Shown: one piece after another, positions 18,397 through 26,939 of the stretch
Layout of the letters: each line of letters begins with the position of its first letter
Position numbering within the stretch: position 1 is the stretch's first letter
Assembly (NCBI RefSeq): GCF_014333615.1
Contig: NZ_JACSCY010000013.1
Coordinates: 1-64,000 of the forward strand
From: Hymenobacter citatus
GTDB taxonomy: Bacteria; Bacteroidota; Bacteroidia; Cytophagales; Hymenobacteraceae
Direction of reading: 5' to 3'
Length of the DNA: 64,000 bases
The notes under the pieces: generated by a model
Told to the model about the DNA's origin: nothing
The model's input: only the letters and a program-made list of their open reading frames with translations
Database searches by the model: none
Translations under genes and position numbers: made by a program

Positions 18397-18432
18397 TTGA
18401 AAGCAAAAGTAAATCACTTGAATAGAAGTCAA
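18397..18432 (-). promoter_or_regulatory. sucAB promoter
   Basis: TACTTTTG (18411 to 18404 on the minus strand) with TTG 18 bases upstream (18432 to 18430) fits the Bacteroidota promoter pattern. The start would be near 18397, about 32 bases before the sucA ATG. Confidence 0.7.
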
Positions 18433-18533
18433 AAACTCATATTCGCATTCTCAAATTAACCTTACAAACAACCGTTTACGTCAACATCATGTTTCAAACT
18501 CTATCTTCTTACGGGGTTGTAGGCTATAAGTAA

Positions 18534-18566
18534 TAAAAAAAAGCCTTTTCCTGACGGAAAAGGCTT
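18534..18566 (-). terminator. Terminator of the MRJP-like gene
   Basis: An 11-base perfect stem (18541-18551 with 18556-18566), loop TGAC on the plus strand, followed on the minus strand by a run of seven T. Confidence 0.85.
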
Positions 18567-18592
18567 TCAAAAAAGTGCGTGTTCACTTGCCT

Positions 18593-19801
18593 TTATTTAG
18601 GCAGGCTCATTTTAAAGATATGATACGGCTGATCCTGTTGACCAACGCCTTTGCTCCAGTTAGGCGTTTTATGGATGGCCGAGTTCGTTACATATAAGGT
18701 AGTGCCGTCGGCAGAGAATGCAAACGTATCCGGCCACTCCAGGCGGGGGTCTTGCACCACGGTTTCGATCTTGCCGGCCGACGTGCGGCGCTTGATGGAA
18801 TGGTCTTCAAAAGCGGTCAGATAAAGGTTGTTCTGCGCGTCGAGAATCATCCCGTCGCAGGCGGGTACTTTGCCTAGGTCTTCAATTTGCGCGGCCAGCT
18901 GCGCGTCGTTCAGGCTGGCGTTGCGCAACGCTTCGGTTTTAATGCGGTACAGGGCGTAGCTAGTGAGGGGCTTCCAGTAGAGGTACTGCCCGTCCTGGCT
19001 CAGGGCAATGCCATCGGCGTTGAACTGGCCTTGCTTGCCGGTGGGGTCTACCAGCAGCTTGCCATCAGCTTTAATATTTAGAGTGGTGTCACCTACCATT
19101 GAGGGATGCTTCACCAGCAACCGGCGCGCCTTGCCCGAGCCCAGGTCTACCACCACCAAGCTACCCTCGCCCGACTCCGTGATGTAGGCGTAGTTCTGCT
19201 GCGTGTCTACACGCACGTCGTTGAGGTAGGATTTGCGCGGCGCTACGCTTTCAGAAAAGGCAATATTTTGCACCACCGTATTCGTCTTGGGGTCGATTTT
19301 TACCAGCTTAGGTCCTCCGGGCACGGTGGCTTTCAGGCCGGGCGAGGCCGGGTCGAGCACCCACAGCATACCGGCGCGGTCGGCGTACACACTCTGCGGG
19401 CAAATCCAATGCTTTTGTGGCTCGTTGCGCACTGTTTCGTTCCAGGTGCACCACGCTGCATTGGGGTAGGGCTTGAGAGAGTTGTTGGTCCCAACTTCGG
19501 CAATGGGGAAAACCGGATTATTATCCCAGCGCGGAAAATCGCCAAACACGCGGCCATCGGGCAGCACAGCCACGCCCACAATCTGCGGCTCGCGGAAGGC
19601 AGCTACAATTTGCAGCGGAGAGTTGGCATCGCCTTTGGGAGCGGCAGCCCTACCTACCAGCGCTGTAGTATCGTTGGCGGCGTTTTCTGCCATGGTAGTG
19701 CCAGGGGTAGGAGAGGAGCAGCTAGCAGCCAGCAAGGCCAGTGCACCAGCTGCGGCGAGCAACCCCGCACGGCAGTGGGCAAAAGAAAAATAAGAAAGCA
19801 T
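18593..19801 (-). CDS. Yellow/major-royal-jelly-like lipoprotein
   Basis: 402 residues. The N-terminus has a hydrophobic segment ending in the lipobox LLAASC, so it should be a lipoprotein. The rest is a beta-propeller-like protein of the yellow/MRJP family: VGVAVLPDGRVFGDFPRW at the start, KSYLNDVRVDTQQNYAYITE in the middle, CDGMILDAQNNLYLTAFEDH and PDTFAFSADGTTLYVTNS later. In insects this family includes dopachrome-conversion enzymes; bacterial members are described only loosely and their substrates are unknown. It is a single gene with its own terminator. Confidence 0.85.
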   Translation of the reverse strand: MLSYFSFAHCRAGLLAAAGALALLAASCSSPTPGTTMAENAANDTTALVGRAAAPKGDANSPLQIVAAFREPQIVGVAVLPDGRVFGDFPRWDNNPVFPIAEVGTNNSLKPYPNAAWCTWNETVRNEPQKHWICPQSVYADRAGMLWVLDPASPGLKATVPGGPKLVKIDPKTNTVVQNIAFSESVAPRKSYLNDVRVDTQQNYAYITESGEGSLVVVDLGSGKARRLLVKHPSMVGDTTLNIKADGKLLVDPTGKQGQFNADGIALSQDGQYLYWKPLTSYALYRIKTEALRNASLNDAQLAAQIEDLGKVPACDGMILDAQNNLYLTAFEDHSIKRRTSAGKIETVVQDPRLEWPDTFAFSADGTTLYVTNSAIHKTPNWSKGVGQQDQPYHIFKMSLPK

Positions 19802-20294
19802 AGAGGAGAAATGGAGGTGAGGAAAAAGGGCTACAGAGTAATGAGTAATTTTTTCTCATACGGCGCCCGACAGGCGGCGTTAGGATCAATCCAATTCAAT
19901 TTTTTACTTCTGTACCAAACCCTAGTGCTTGTACGCCGTACTATGGCACCTTACAGAGGGGAATACAAACGACACCATATAGCTAATTTTTTTAGCAAGC
20001 TTTTCGTGCCTTCGTATTGCCCTGCGGCAAAAGCTGCCACAATGGCTCCACAGGATTCAATTAATAAATTGTTGTACCTTTGCCAGCAATCAGGTGATAA
20101 ACATCCTGAAAACTACCGTTAACAAGCAGTTAAATCGCCTCTTTCTCTGCTTTTCTAGCTCAATCAGGCTTCTCCATCACTTCTGAATATATTGGTTTTG
20201 CAAGCGTTTTGCGCTGCAAATTGCCTTTCCTGTTAGTCGGAATTAGCCGGCTGCCTACCCTCTTCAGGCTAAGCAAGAGTCCACTAAAGCTACG
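19802..20294 (+). other. 493-base gap before the 3D-domain gene
   Basis: No convincing gene. A long frame on the plus strand (19106-20122) is an antisense shadow of the MRJP-like gene. The only signal seen is a TACCTTTG at 20075-20082, a -7-like element without a good TTG partner, which would give the next gene a leader of about 205 bases. Confidence 0.5.
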
Positions 20295-20828
20295 TTGATG
20301 TCCATTGCTTTATTTCTGCTCACGTTCCTCTTTCCGCCTCGTGTTGTAATGCAACCAGCGGCCCTACCTTCTACGGTAGCCCAGTTGAGCCCACGCCCAG
20401 TAGCCCTGTTGCTACCCCGGCCTGTTGCGTTGGCGCATCACACGCCGCGCCGCCTAACCTCATACCGCGTCACGGCAACCGTTTACTCGGCCAAGGCCAG
20501 CCAAACAGATAGCGAGCCATTCGTTACGGCCGATAACTCGCGCATCTCGCGCCATCATACCAGCAAACGGCGCTGGATGGCCCTTTCGCGAGACATGCTG
20601 AAGAACTGGGGTGGCAAATTTGATTTCGGTGACTCCGTACGTGTAAAAGGCATTTCGCCAGAGTTAGATGGTGTATACGTCATTCACGATACCATGAACC
20701 GCCGCCTGCACCGCACTATTGACCTGCTGGTGGGTAGGCACGAAAAAATTTACGGCAAGTGGGACGACGTGACGATCAAAAAGATAGAAGACACGCCGCC
20801 CGTACTCCCCGAATGGCAGGCTAGTTAA
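20295..20828 (+). CDS. 3D-domain (double-psi barrel) protein, secreted
   Basis: 177 residues. A hydrophobic N-terminus (LFLLTFLFPPRVVM) looks like a signal peptide or anchor. After a Pro/Leu-rich stretch, a 3D/RlpA-like double-psi beta-barrel begins at SYRVTATVYSA and holds TADNSRI, ALSRDMLK, FGDSVRVKGISPELDGVYVIHD and the Asp-rich end. Related proteins act on peptidoglycan (MltA, YocH type), which would suggest a cell-wall role; substrate not known. Its stop codon overlaps that of the convergent gene by 8 bases. Confidence 0.75.
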   Translation: MMSIALFLLTFLFPPRVVMQPAALPSTVAQLSPRPVALLLPRPVALAHHTPRRLTSYRVTATVYSAKASQTDSEPFVTADNSRISRHHTSKRRWMALSRDMLKNWGGKFDFGDSVRVKGISPELDGVYVIHDTMNRRLHRTIDLLVGRHEKIYGKWDDVTIKKIEDTPPVLPEWQAS

Positions 20829-21858
20829 GCCGGCTCTTGTCTTGGGGGCGCTGCGCCAGCAGCTCCGCTACCTTTTCTACCGGTTGCGGATTCCCAGACT
20901 CATCATACAGATAACTAAGTGGTTGCGCTGGATTTTGCATGATTTCTGCCAGCGGAATATGCCACGGCTTCCACATTTCCAGCAGCGCCTGCCCGTAGCC
21001 GCTGTTGTCCCAGGGGTTGAAAACCGGCCCCGTCACATCATCTATCAGGGTATCCATCACTACGTGGTCGTCGGCGGCTTGCACGGTACGTGCGTAGTAG
21101 TCGGGCACTACATTGAACAGATAAGCCGCGTAGTATACGCGCGCTTTGAACTCAGCAATTTGCGCTGGGTGTAGCGGCCGCTGCGCCTGCTGATAGATAC
21201 CGCGCATCGCCTGCCGAATAATCCCGTTGTCGACTAAGCAGGTCGTAATCACCGCATTATCAAGCTTGATACTGAACACCATGGTGGTCAGGTCGTCGTC
21301 GTACTCGAAGGGTAGGGCGGGCTGGGCGGCATCGGCTTCCAGAATAAACACCGAAGCCGGCGTGAAATCATCGAACTCCATGGGCACGCGCAGGGCCTGC
21401 AACGTCTGGAAATACGCCTGAAAGCGCCGGAACATCTGCGCGTTTTCGGCTAGGGGGTAGCGCGGCTTAATCAGCGGATTCAGCTCCGTGAGCAGTTCCG
21501 TGACCAACACCCCGTAGAACATCTTACCCAGCCACAGAAACAGCGTCTTCTCGTCCAGCGCCTGCAGTCCTTCTAAGCCCGCGCTAGCGGCTTCGGCTAC
21601 TTGTGCCTCCAACGGCTCTACGTGCTGCGTGCGGCAGCGGGCGCAGCACGAGATGGTGAGGTTTTGATAGGTGGTGATGCTTTGATCGAGCAGTTGGATA
21701 GGCCGCTCGGCCAAGTGGTAGCGCTCCATTAGCCACGGCGCAAATACCGGCACGGCATCGGTAGGGGGCGTGGTGGGCGTGCCACACAAAAAGCATTGCT
21801 CGGGGCCAAAGCGCATGCCCTCGAAAGGGTCGTACAGGGTCAGATCAGAAATCGGCAT
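20821..21858 (-). CDS. Conserved hypothetical protein with two Cys pairs
   Basis: 345 residues, not a family I can name. The N-terminal quarter has two zinc-type pairs, CFLCGTPT and CCARC about 50 residues later, separated as in an HNH-like or zinc-ribbon fold, but no HNH catalytic residues are evident. The rest is helical and charged, with no signal peptide or membrane segment. A TACTTTTG on the minus strand (21888 to 21881) is a likely -7 element. It converges on the 3D-domain gene with an 8-base overlap. Confidence 0.6.
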   Translation of the reverse strand: MPISDLTLYDPFEGMRFGPEQCFLCGTPTTPPTDAVPVFAPWLMERYHLAERPIQLLDQSITTYQNLTISCCARCRTQHVEPLEAQVAEAASAGLEGLQALDEKTLFLWLGKMFYGVLVTELLTELNPLIKPRYPLAENAQMFRRFQAYFQTLQALRVPMEFDDFTPASVFILEADAAQPALPFEYDDDLTTMVFSIKLDNAVITTCLVDNGIIRQAMRGIYQQAQRPLHPAQIAEFKARVYYAAYLFNVVPDYYARTVQAADDHVVMDTLIDDVTGPVFNPWDNSGYGQALLEMWKPWHIPLAEIMQNPAQPLSYLYDESGNPQPVEKVAELLAQRPQDKSRLN

Positions 21859-21908
21859 ACTTCTATAACAAGCGAAACCGCAAAAGTACGGCGCCCGTTG
21901 GCATGGCC

Positions 21909-22610
21909 CTACCTATCGGCGCAGGCCAGGGTAGCAATGCTCACGCTGCTGGCGCCGGCGCCTAACAGCGCGGTAGCGCAGGCTTCGAGGGTGGCGCCGG
22001 TCGTCAGCACATCATCTACCAGCAAAATACGTTGGCCAGCTATCCGTTCGGGCGTGGCTACCTCAAATACAGTAGCCACGTTTTGCCACCGCTCCAGGCG
22101 CGTTTTGCGGGTTTGAGAACTGGTATGCTCGGTGCGGCGCAGCGCGTGGGCGTGCCACGGGAGCAGCAAGCCATTGGCAAAGCCCTCGGCCACACAATCA
22201 GACTGGTTATAGCCGCGCTTCGCCAGCTTGCGCGGGTGCAACGGCACGGGCACAATCAGGTCGAAGGCTTCGTGCAGGCCGTGCTGACGCAACTCGTGGC
22301 CGTACCACTCGCCCAGCACCACGCCTACCTGCCGCTGCCCGCGGTATTTGAGCTGGTGCAACAGGTGCTGCACCCGGCCGCGCCGCAAGAACCGCAGGTA
22401 GCTAAAGGCGTGTATTACGGGCACTTTGCCCCAGAAGCGCCGGGCCAAGGGATTTTCTGAAGGAGGCAGAAGATGGTAGTCGGTGTAGGGGAGCTGGGCA
22501 CGGCAGCCGGTGCAAATGTGGTTTTCGCCCCGCGCCAGGGGCTCCTCGCAGGCCAGACACACACGCGGAAAAAGCAGGGAAATGAAATCGGCGAGCGGGG
22601 CCAGCAGCAT
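21909..22610 (-). CDS. comF: ComF-family phosphoribosyltransferase-like protein
   Basis: 233 residues. An N-terminal zinc region has CLACEEPL and CTGCRAQLP; the C-terminal type I PRTase fold carries the PRPP loop ILLVDDVLTTGATLEAC. VPVPLHPRKLAKRGYNQSD is the usual ComF middle motif. ComF proteins are needed for DNA uptake in competent bacteria and may act in ssDNA import or priming. It lies alone; no other competence gene is near. Confidence 0.9.
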   Translation of the reverse strand: MLLAPLADFISLLFPRVCLACEEPLARGENHICTGCRAQLPYTDYHLLPPSENPLARRFWGKVPVIHAFSYLRFLRRGRVQHLLHQLKYRGQRQVGVVLGEWYGHELRQHGLHEAFDLIVPVPLHPRKLAKRGYNQSDCVAEGFANGLLLPWHAHALRRTEHTSSQTRKTRLERWQNVATVFEVATPERIAGQRILLVDDVLTTGATLEACATALLGAGASSVSIATLACADR

Positions 22611-22645
22611 GGGTGCGAGAGTTTGGAAGTACTTTTGGGTTTGTT

Positions 22646-22763
22646 TGTCATCCTGCGCTCATCTGTCATCCTGAGCACAGCGAAGGACCTTATCACGTGT
22701 GAGTTTCTACCGAACGATTTCGTTCTGCCGTGAGAAGGTCCTTCGCTGCGCTCAGGATGACAG
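22646..22763. repeat. Palindromic repeat R2 with a partial copy in front
   Basis: Arms CTGTCATCCTGAGC... (from 22663) and ...GCTCAGGATGACAG (to 22763) are complementary over about 33 bases with small gaps (GCGAAGGACCTT against AAGGTCCTTCGC). A shorter fragment of the same end, TGTCATCCTGCGCTCA, precedes it at 22646. Shares its arm sequence with R6 (51314-51414). Confidence 0.82.
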
Positions 22764-22833
22764 GTGAGATTAATAACAGTTGGTGGACAGCAAACAAAAA
22801 ACTCACCATTTCACAATTTCACCACCTCACCGT

Positions 22834-23196
22834 ATGTCCCTCGTCACCGAATTCAACGACTACCGCCAGCAGATGAACGATAAGATCATGGCGGCTGATA
22901 ATAAGGTCATTAAGCGCTTCTTCAACCTCGACACCAATACCTATCAGGAGGGTGCCGTGGATGTGAAGACCAAGGAGATGATTGGCCTGGCCTGCTCCAT
23001 GGTGTTGCGCTGCGACGACTGCATCAAATACCACCTGGGCAAATGCCACGAAGAAGGCCTCACCGACACCGAGATTTACGAGGTCTTCGCCATTGCCAAC
23101 CTCATCGGGGGTAGCATCGTGATTCCGCATTTCCGCCGCGCCGTGGAGTACTGGGAAGTATTGAAGGAAGAAGCTGCCAGCACTACCAACGCCTAA
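22834..23196 (+). CDS. AhpD-like carboxymuconolactone decarboxylase-family protein
   Basis: 120 residues from the ATG at 22834; an upstream in-frame extension lies in the gap after repeat R2. All-helical CMD fold with the redox-type motif MVLRCDDCIKYHLGKC, in which Cys-x-x-Cys and the nearby His match AhpD-like peroxide-handling proteins. Substrate unknown. The next gene starts inside its stop codon (taATG), so both are likely translated together. Confidence 0.85.
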   Translation: MSLVTEFNDYRQQMNDKIMAADNKVIKRFFNLDTNTYQEGAVDVKTKEMIGLACSMVLRCDDCIKYHLGKCHEEGLTDTEIYEVFAIANLIGGSIVIPHFRRAVEYWEVLKEEAASTTNA

Positions 23197-23549
23197 TGGA
23201 ACACGAATCGGAAGAAGACTTTGAGTACCGCTGGCTGAAGCTGCGCAACGAGCTGAAGGCGCGCTTCGGCAAGAAGCCCGACCTGAATGCGCTGCTGCTA
23301 CTTATTGGTGTGCAGGAGCTAGGGCAGGGCGCGGGGCCGTTTACGAAGGAGCAAAAGCAAGACCTGATGCACATTGCTACCTGCCGGGTCTTCAGCATCT
23401 CGGGCTACTACGAGCTGGACCGCGTGGATGAAGACGGCTGGCCGCACTATCGCCTGGTGCGACCGGTGCCTTTTGCCAACCTCAAGGAGCAGGAGCGCAT
23501 GCTGCAATGGCATATCGTGGAGTATTTCGACTCGCTGGAAGACGAGTAG
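23196..23549 (+). CDS. Conserved hypothetical protein coupled to the AhpD-like gene
   Basis: 117 residues, family not recognised. It is charged, soluble and helical, with LNALLLLIGVQELGQG in the middle and DEDGWPHYRLVRPVP near the end; no catalytic motif is clear. The start codon overlaps the upstream stop by one base, so it should be made in step with the AhpD-like protein and may be its partner. Confidence 0.75.
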   Translation: MEHESEEDFEYRWLKLRNELKARFGKKPDLNALLLLIGVQELGQGAGPFTKEQKQDLMHIATCRVFSISGYYELDRVDEDGWPHYRLVRPVPFANLKEQERMLQWHIVEYFDSLEDE

Positions 23550-23565
23550 AACAGGTACTATTGAC

Positions 23566-23640
23566 CATCATTCCGAGCTTATCGAGGAATCTCGCGTGCT
23601 GATAAGATACTATTTATCATCAGCACGCGAGAGGCTCTAC
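23566..23640. repeat. Palindromic repeat R3, right arm truncated
   Basis: The core TCTCGCGTGCTGATAA pairs with TTATCATCAGCACGCGAGA. The left outer end (CATTCCGAGCTTATCGAGGAA) has no matching partner on the right, so the right arm has been lost. Shares the centre GATACTAT with R4 and R10. Confidence 0.75.
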
Positions 23641-23663
23641 TTAACGTTTCAATGGCTGTTTCT

Positions 23664-25040
23664 TTAATGATCCTCTAGCCGGAATGGGATGCTTATCTGC
23701 ACCTTCTGCGCCGTGCGGCGGCCGTTCTGCACGCCTGCGTGCCAGGCGGGGCCTTCCTTCAGCAGCCGGATAGCCTCCTCGTCAATTTCTTCTGATACTC
23801 GCCGCACTACTTCAATATCCTCCACCTTACCGTCGGCCGCCACGGTAAAGCGCAGCCGCACCGTGCCTTCTTTACGGTTTTCTAGGGCTTTGTCGGGGTA
23901 TTGCAGCGAATCGCGCAGGTACTGATTCCAGGCGCGGTAACCGCCCGTGGGCAGCGGCGCTACCGATGCCGGTGCGGGTGCTTTTTCGCGCCGCACCACC
24001 ACTACCTCGTTTAGTGCCTTGGTATCGGGCGTCATTGCCAGAGCCAGGGTGGCGGCGCTATCGGAGGCAATCTTTTTTTCCTGGTGAATAAATCCGATAG
24101 AGCTAAAGGCAAGCCTAGTGGTGGTGGGCGGCACAGTTAGGGCAAACGAACCATCGGCGGCGGTGCTGGTGCCGTAGTTGGAGCCCGGTACCAGCACCGT
24201 AACCCCCGGCAGAGGCTGGCCACTTTGCTGATCCGTTACGCGGCCCCGCACTACCCGCCCATCAGCACCGAGCGTATCACGCAGTTGCCGGACGCGCAGC
24301 GCATCAGAATCGGCGGCAGCAAAGCCAGACCGAGCAAATACTTTTCCGTTTGCCACAGCTGCCACGGCAGGAGATGCAACAGCCGGCAGGGAGTCGGGGG
24401 TAGCGCTAGCGCTGCTAATTCCTTCAACTGTAGTGGTTGCTCCCTGCACATCGGCTAGGTCCAGCGCTGGCTGACTTGCTTCCGCTGCTGAGGCAGGCTG
24501 CCGTCGTGCCACAGGGCGCGGACGCCGGGGCGCAACAGCTGCTACAGGCACACGCGCCGCAGCCGGCGCCGCCGCGGCTACGGGCGGGGCAACAGGCGCC
24601 GAGGCAGCCGAAGACACTTCTTCGTTTTCCGCAGCCCGTGGCGGGGTAGGCTCCATCCGCACGGCCATTGGGGCTGATGCGGTATTGTTTGGCTGCCAAT
24701 GGAAGTAGGCTACTGTGCTCATTACCAGCAGCAACAGCACAGCTGCGAGGCGCAGCCAGGGCCACGCGGCGGCAGGAGCATCGGTGGTTTCTTCGGCCAC
24801 GCGGGCGTGCAGACGCTGGCGCAGCTGGGCCACGGCACGGTCGGTGGTAGCGGCATTGGTGGCGGAGAGACCTTCCAGTATGTCGGCACAGCGCGCACAC
24901 TCCAGCGTGTGCGCTTCTACGCGGTGCTGCTCGGCGGGCGTGAGCGTACCGGCCACGTACTGCCGCAGCAGCGCCAGCGGCAGGTGGCCCGCCGCGTTAG
25001 CAGCAGCGCCAGGCGTACGGTTCAGGTCAGCGGAAGCCAT
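23664..25040 (-). CDS. Anti-sigma factor fused to regulatory and TonB C-terminal domains
   Basis: 458 residues. An N-terminal zinc-finger anti-sigma domain (HTLECARCAD near residue 45-54) is followed by a membrane helix around residue 97-112, a long Ala/Pro-rich periplasmic stretch, a carboxypeptidase-regulatory-like domain (GRVTDQQSGQPLPGVTVLV) and a TonB C-terminal-type domain (EGTVRLRFTVAADGKVEDIE). So a cytoplasmic sigma-binding end is joined to a periplasmic end that could touch outer-membrane proteins. Its start overlaps the sigma-factor gene by 14 bases. Confidence 0.85.
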   Translation of the reverse strand: MASADLNRTPGAAANAAGHLPLALLRQYVAGTLTPAEQHRVEAHTLECARCADILEGLSATNAATTDRAVAQLRQRLHARVAEETTDAPAAAWPWLRLAAVLLLLVMSTVAYFHWQPNNTASAPMAVRMEPTPPRAAENEEVSSAASAPVAPPVAAAAPAAARVPVAAVAPRRPRPVARRQPASAAEASQPALDLADVQGATTTVEGISSASATPDSLPAVASPAVAAVANGKVFARSGFAAADSDALRVRQLRDTLGADGRVVRGRVTDQQSGQPLPGVTVLVPGSNYGTSTAADGSFALTVPPTTTRLAFSSIGFIHQEKKIASDSAATLALAMTPDTKALNEVVVVRREKAPAPASVAPLPTGGYRAWNQYLRDSLQYPDKALENRKEGTVRLRFTVAADGKVEDIEVVRRVSEEIDEEAIRLLKEGPAWHAGVQNGRRTAQKVQISIPFRLEDH

Positions 25041-25671
25041 CGGGTGAAGCAGGGGAAGAAGGAGAGGACTCCAGGTAACGTTTCAGGTTGCGCTTGCCGT
25101 TTTGCAGGTAGCTTTTCACTTGTTTGAGGTCGAAGCCCGTGAGCTGGGCAACGTCGGCGTAGCACTTTTTTTCGAGGTAGAACAGCTCCAGGCAGCGGCG
25201 TTGGCCGTCGGGCAGCTCGGCCAGGGCGTGTTCCAGGGCTTGCAGGCGCTCTTCGGTGAGGTGGGCATCGTCGTCGGCATCATTGCTTACCAGATGCTGA
25301 TGCGCGGCCGATTCCATACCGGCGGCATCGGGAAAGTGCACCACCAGCGCCCCACCCGCGGCCGGACCAGCCCGTTGCCGGGCGCGCAGCACCAGCAGAC
25401 AGTGGTTGCGAACCGTGGCGTGCAGCCACGCCGGAAAGTTACTCACTTCGTGCCGCCGCAGCTTGTCTACCAGCTGCTCAAACAACTGCATCACGGCGTC
25501 TTGGGCTTCCTCGTCGGGGCGGAGGTAGCGACGGCAGATGGCAAATACCTCCGTTAGGTGCCGGTCGTAGAGCGTGCCCAGGTCGGCCACGTCGCCTTGC
25601 TGGCGGTAGCGCAGGAGCAGCTCCTCATCGGATAGCTCGGCGGGCGACTTTGGACGGCGTCGGAAAAACAT
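25027..25671 (-). CDS. ECF RNA polymerase sigma factor
   Basis: 214 residues. Region 2 (DLGTLYDRHLTEVFAICRRY, then DAVMQLFEQLVDKL) and region 4 (LPDGQRRCLELFYLEKKCYA, then DLKQVKSYLQNGKRNLKRYL) are clear; region 3 is missing, as in ECF factors. It is the first gene of a two-gene unit with its likely anti-sigma factor, the standard layout for such pairs. It should direct polymerase to an envelope-related regulon. Confidence 0.9.
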   Translation of the reverse strand: MFFRRRPKSPAELSDEELLLRYRQQGDVADLGTLYDRHLTEVFAICRRYLRPDEEAQDAVMQLFEQLVDKLRRHEVSNFPAWLHATVRNHCLLVLRARQRAGPAAGGALVVHFPDAAGMESAAHQHLVSNDADDDAHLTEERLQALEHALAELPDGQRRCLELFYLEKKCYADVAQLTGFDLKQVKSYLQNGKRNLKRYLESSPSSPASPDGFR

Positions 25672-25800
25672 CAGTTGCCGAGTTAAGCAGATTTTCGGAA
25701 AGTAGCTGCGTTGCTGTGTTCTGACTTTGCTTCAATCTATACCAAGCGCTGCTTTCTTTTCAAACAGAGAATCTAGTAAAAAGTGAAAGCTCCTATTAAA

Positions 25801-25820
25801 TTATGTAAGCGCTTACATAA
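25801..25820. promoter_or_regulatory. Perfect 20-base operator palindrome
   Basis: TTATGTAAGCGCTTACATAA is its own reverse complement over all 20 bases. It lies just upstream of the -7 element TATATTTG (25827-25834), over the place where the -33 TTG would be, and 18 bases before the MarR-GNAT start codon, so it is a likely operator for autoregulation. Confidence 0.75.
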
Positions 25821-25826
25821 ATACTT

Positions 25827-25834
25827 TATATTTG
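25827..25834 (+). promoter_or_regulatory. -7 element of the MarR-GNAT gene
   Basis: TATATTTG fits TAnnTTTG. Transcription would begin at or next to the ATG at 25839, so the mRNA may be leaderless. Confidence 0.6.
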
Positions 25835-25838
25835 AAGC

Positions 25839-26792
25839 ATGAATTTCTTTGATGCTATCGGTTCAGCTGCCCTAGGCAGTAGGCTACGGCGACTAAACGA
25901 CTTGATGACCAGCCAGGCAGCGGAGGTATATGCACTATATCAGGTGCCATTTGAGCCCCGGTGGTTTCCGGTTTTCTACACGGTAGCATCGGAGCCCGGC
26001 CGGCACGTGGGCGACATTGCCGAGCGCATTGGCCAGACGCACGCAGCGGTTAGCCAGGTAGTAAAAGACTTAGCGAAGCATCAGCTAGTGAAGGTGCAAC
26101 GGGGCAAGACCGACCAGCGTCGTAGCGTGGTGACGCTCACGGAAAAGGGAGCCGCCCTGTGGCCCGCTTTGCAGCAGCAAACGGCGGATGTGCAGCAAGC
26201 CACTGAGGCGCTACTGGCCGAAACCCGACACAATTTGTGGCTCGCCCTGGAAGAAACGGAATATGCCTTGTCGCGCCAGAGCCTGGCCGGCCGGGTAAAA
26301 GCCATCCGCAACCAACGTATGACGAACGAAGTACAGTTGCTGGCCTACGAGCCGGCTTACCAGTCCGATTTTAAACGGCTGAACATTGAGTGGATTGAGC
26401 GCTACTTTCGGGTAGAGGAAGCTGACCTCAAGGCGCTTGATTATCCTGAAGAGTATATTCTAGACAAAGGCGGCTACATTTTGCTGGCCCAGCACCACGG
26501 ACAAATAGTGGGTGCCTGCGCCCTCCTCAAAATGGATGCGTCTACCTACGAGCTGGCAAAAATGGCCGTGTCGCCGACTGCGCAGGGTTTGGGCATCGGC
26601 TTTCAGTTGGGCCAGGCTGCCATTGCGCAGGCTCGCGCCCTGGGCGCCCAACGCCTATACCTGGAAAGCAATACCAAGTTGAAACCTGCCATTAACCTAT
26701 ACCATAAGCTGGGCTTTCAGAAAACCGTGGCCGACCAGCCCTCGCCTTACGAGCGGTGCAATATTCAAATGGAGCTGCTGTTGCAACCCTAA
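25839..26792 (+). CDS. MarR-type regulator fused to GNAT acetyltransferase
   Basis: 317 residues. The N-terminal half (about 1-145) is a MarR winged helix (VGDIAERIGQTHAAVSQVVK, then KTDQRRSVVTLTEKG in the wing). The C-terminal half (about 165-317) is a GNAT fold with the acetyl-CoA loop SPTAQGLGIGFQLGQAAI and LYLESNTKLKPAINLYHKLGF. Such fusions are known in many bacteria; the small molecule or protein acetylated is unknown. The 20-base palindrome in its promoter suggests it represses itself. Confidence 0.92.
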   Translation: MNFFDAIGSAALGSRLRRLNDLMTSQAAEVYALYQVPFEPRWFPVFYTVASEPGRHVGDIAERIGQTHAAVSQVVKDLAKHQLVKVQRGKTDQRRSVVTLTEKGAALWPALQQQTADVQQATEALLAETRHNLWLALEETEYALSRQSLAGRVKAIRNQRMTNEVQLLAYEPAYQSDFKRLNIEWIERYFRVEEADLKALDYPEEYILDKGGYILLAQHHGQIVGACALLKMDASTYELAKMAVSPTAQGLGIGFQLGQAAIAQARALGAQRLYLESNTKLKPAINLYHKLGFQKTVADQPSPYERCNIQMELLLQP

Positions 26793-26939
26793 ACCAGCAC
26801 TGGGAAGCGCTAGCGCAAAAGCTCATCGTATGTGTAAGCAGAGGAGCCGCTGAAAATAAATTCACTGGCCCTGTGTGGAATATGCCCCCAAGTAGGCATC
26901 AGACTTCTGAAAACGAAGTTCAACCTAACTGCCTACCCC

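Noticed and set aside
19106..20122. 338-residue frame on the plus strand
   Set aside because: It is mostly antisense to the MRJP-like gene and has no recognisable domain; the minus-strand gene has lipobox, family motifs and terminator.
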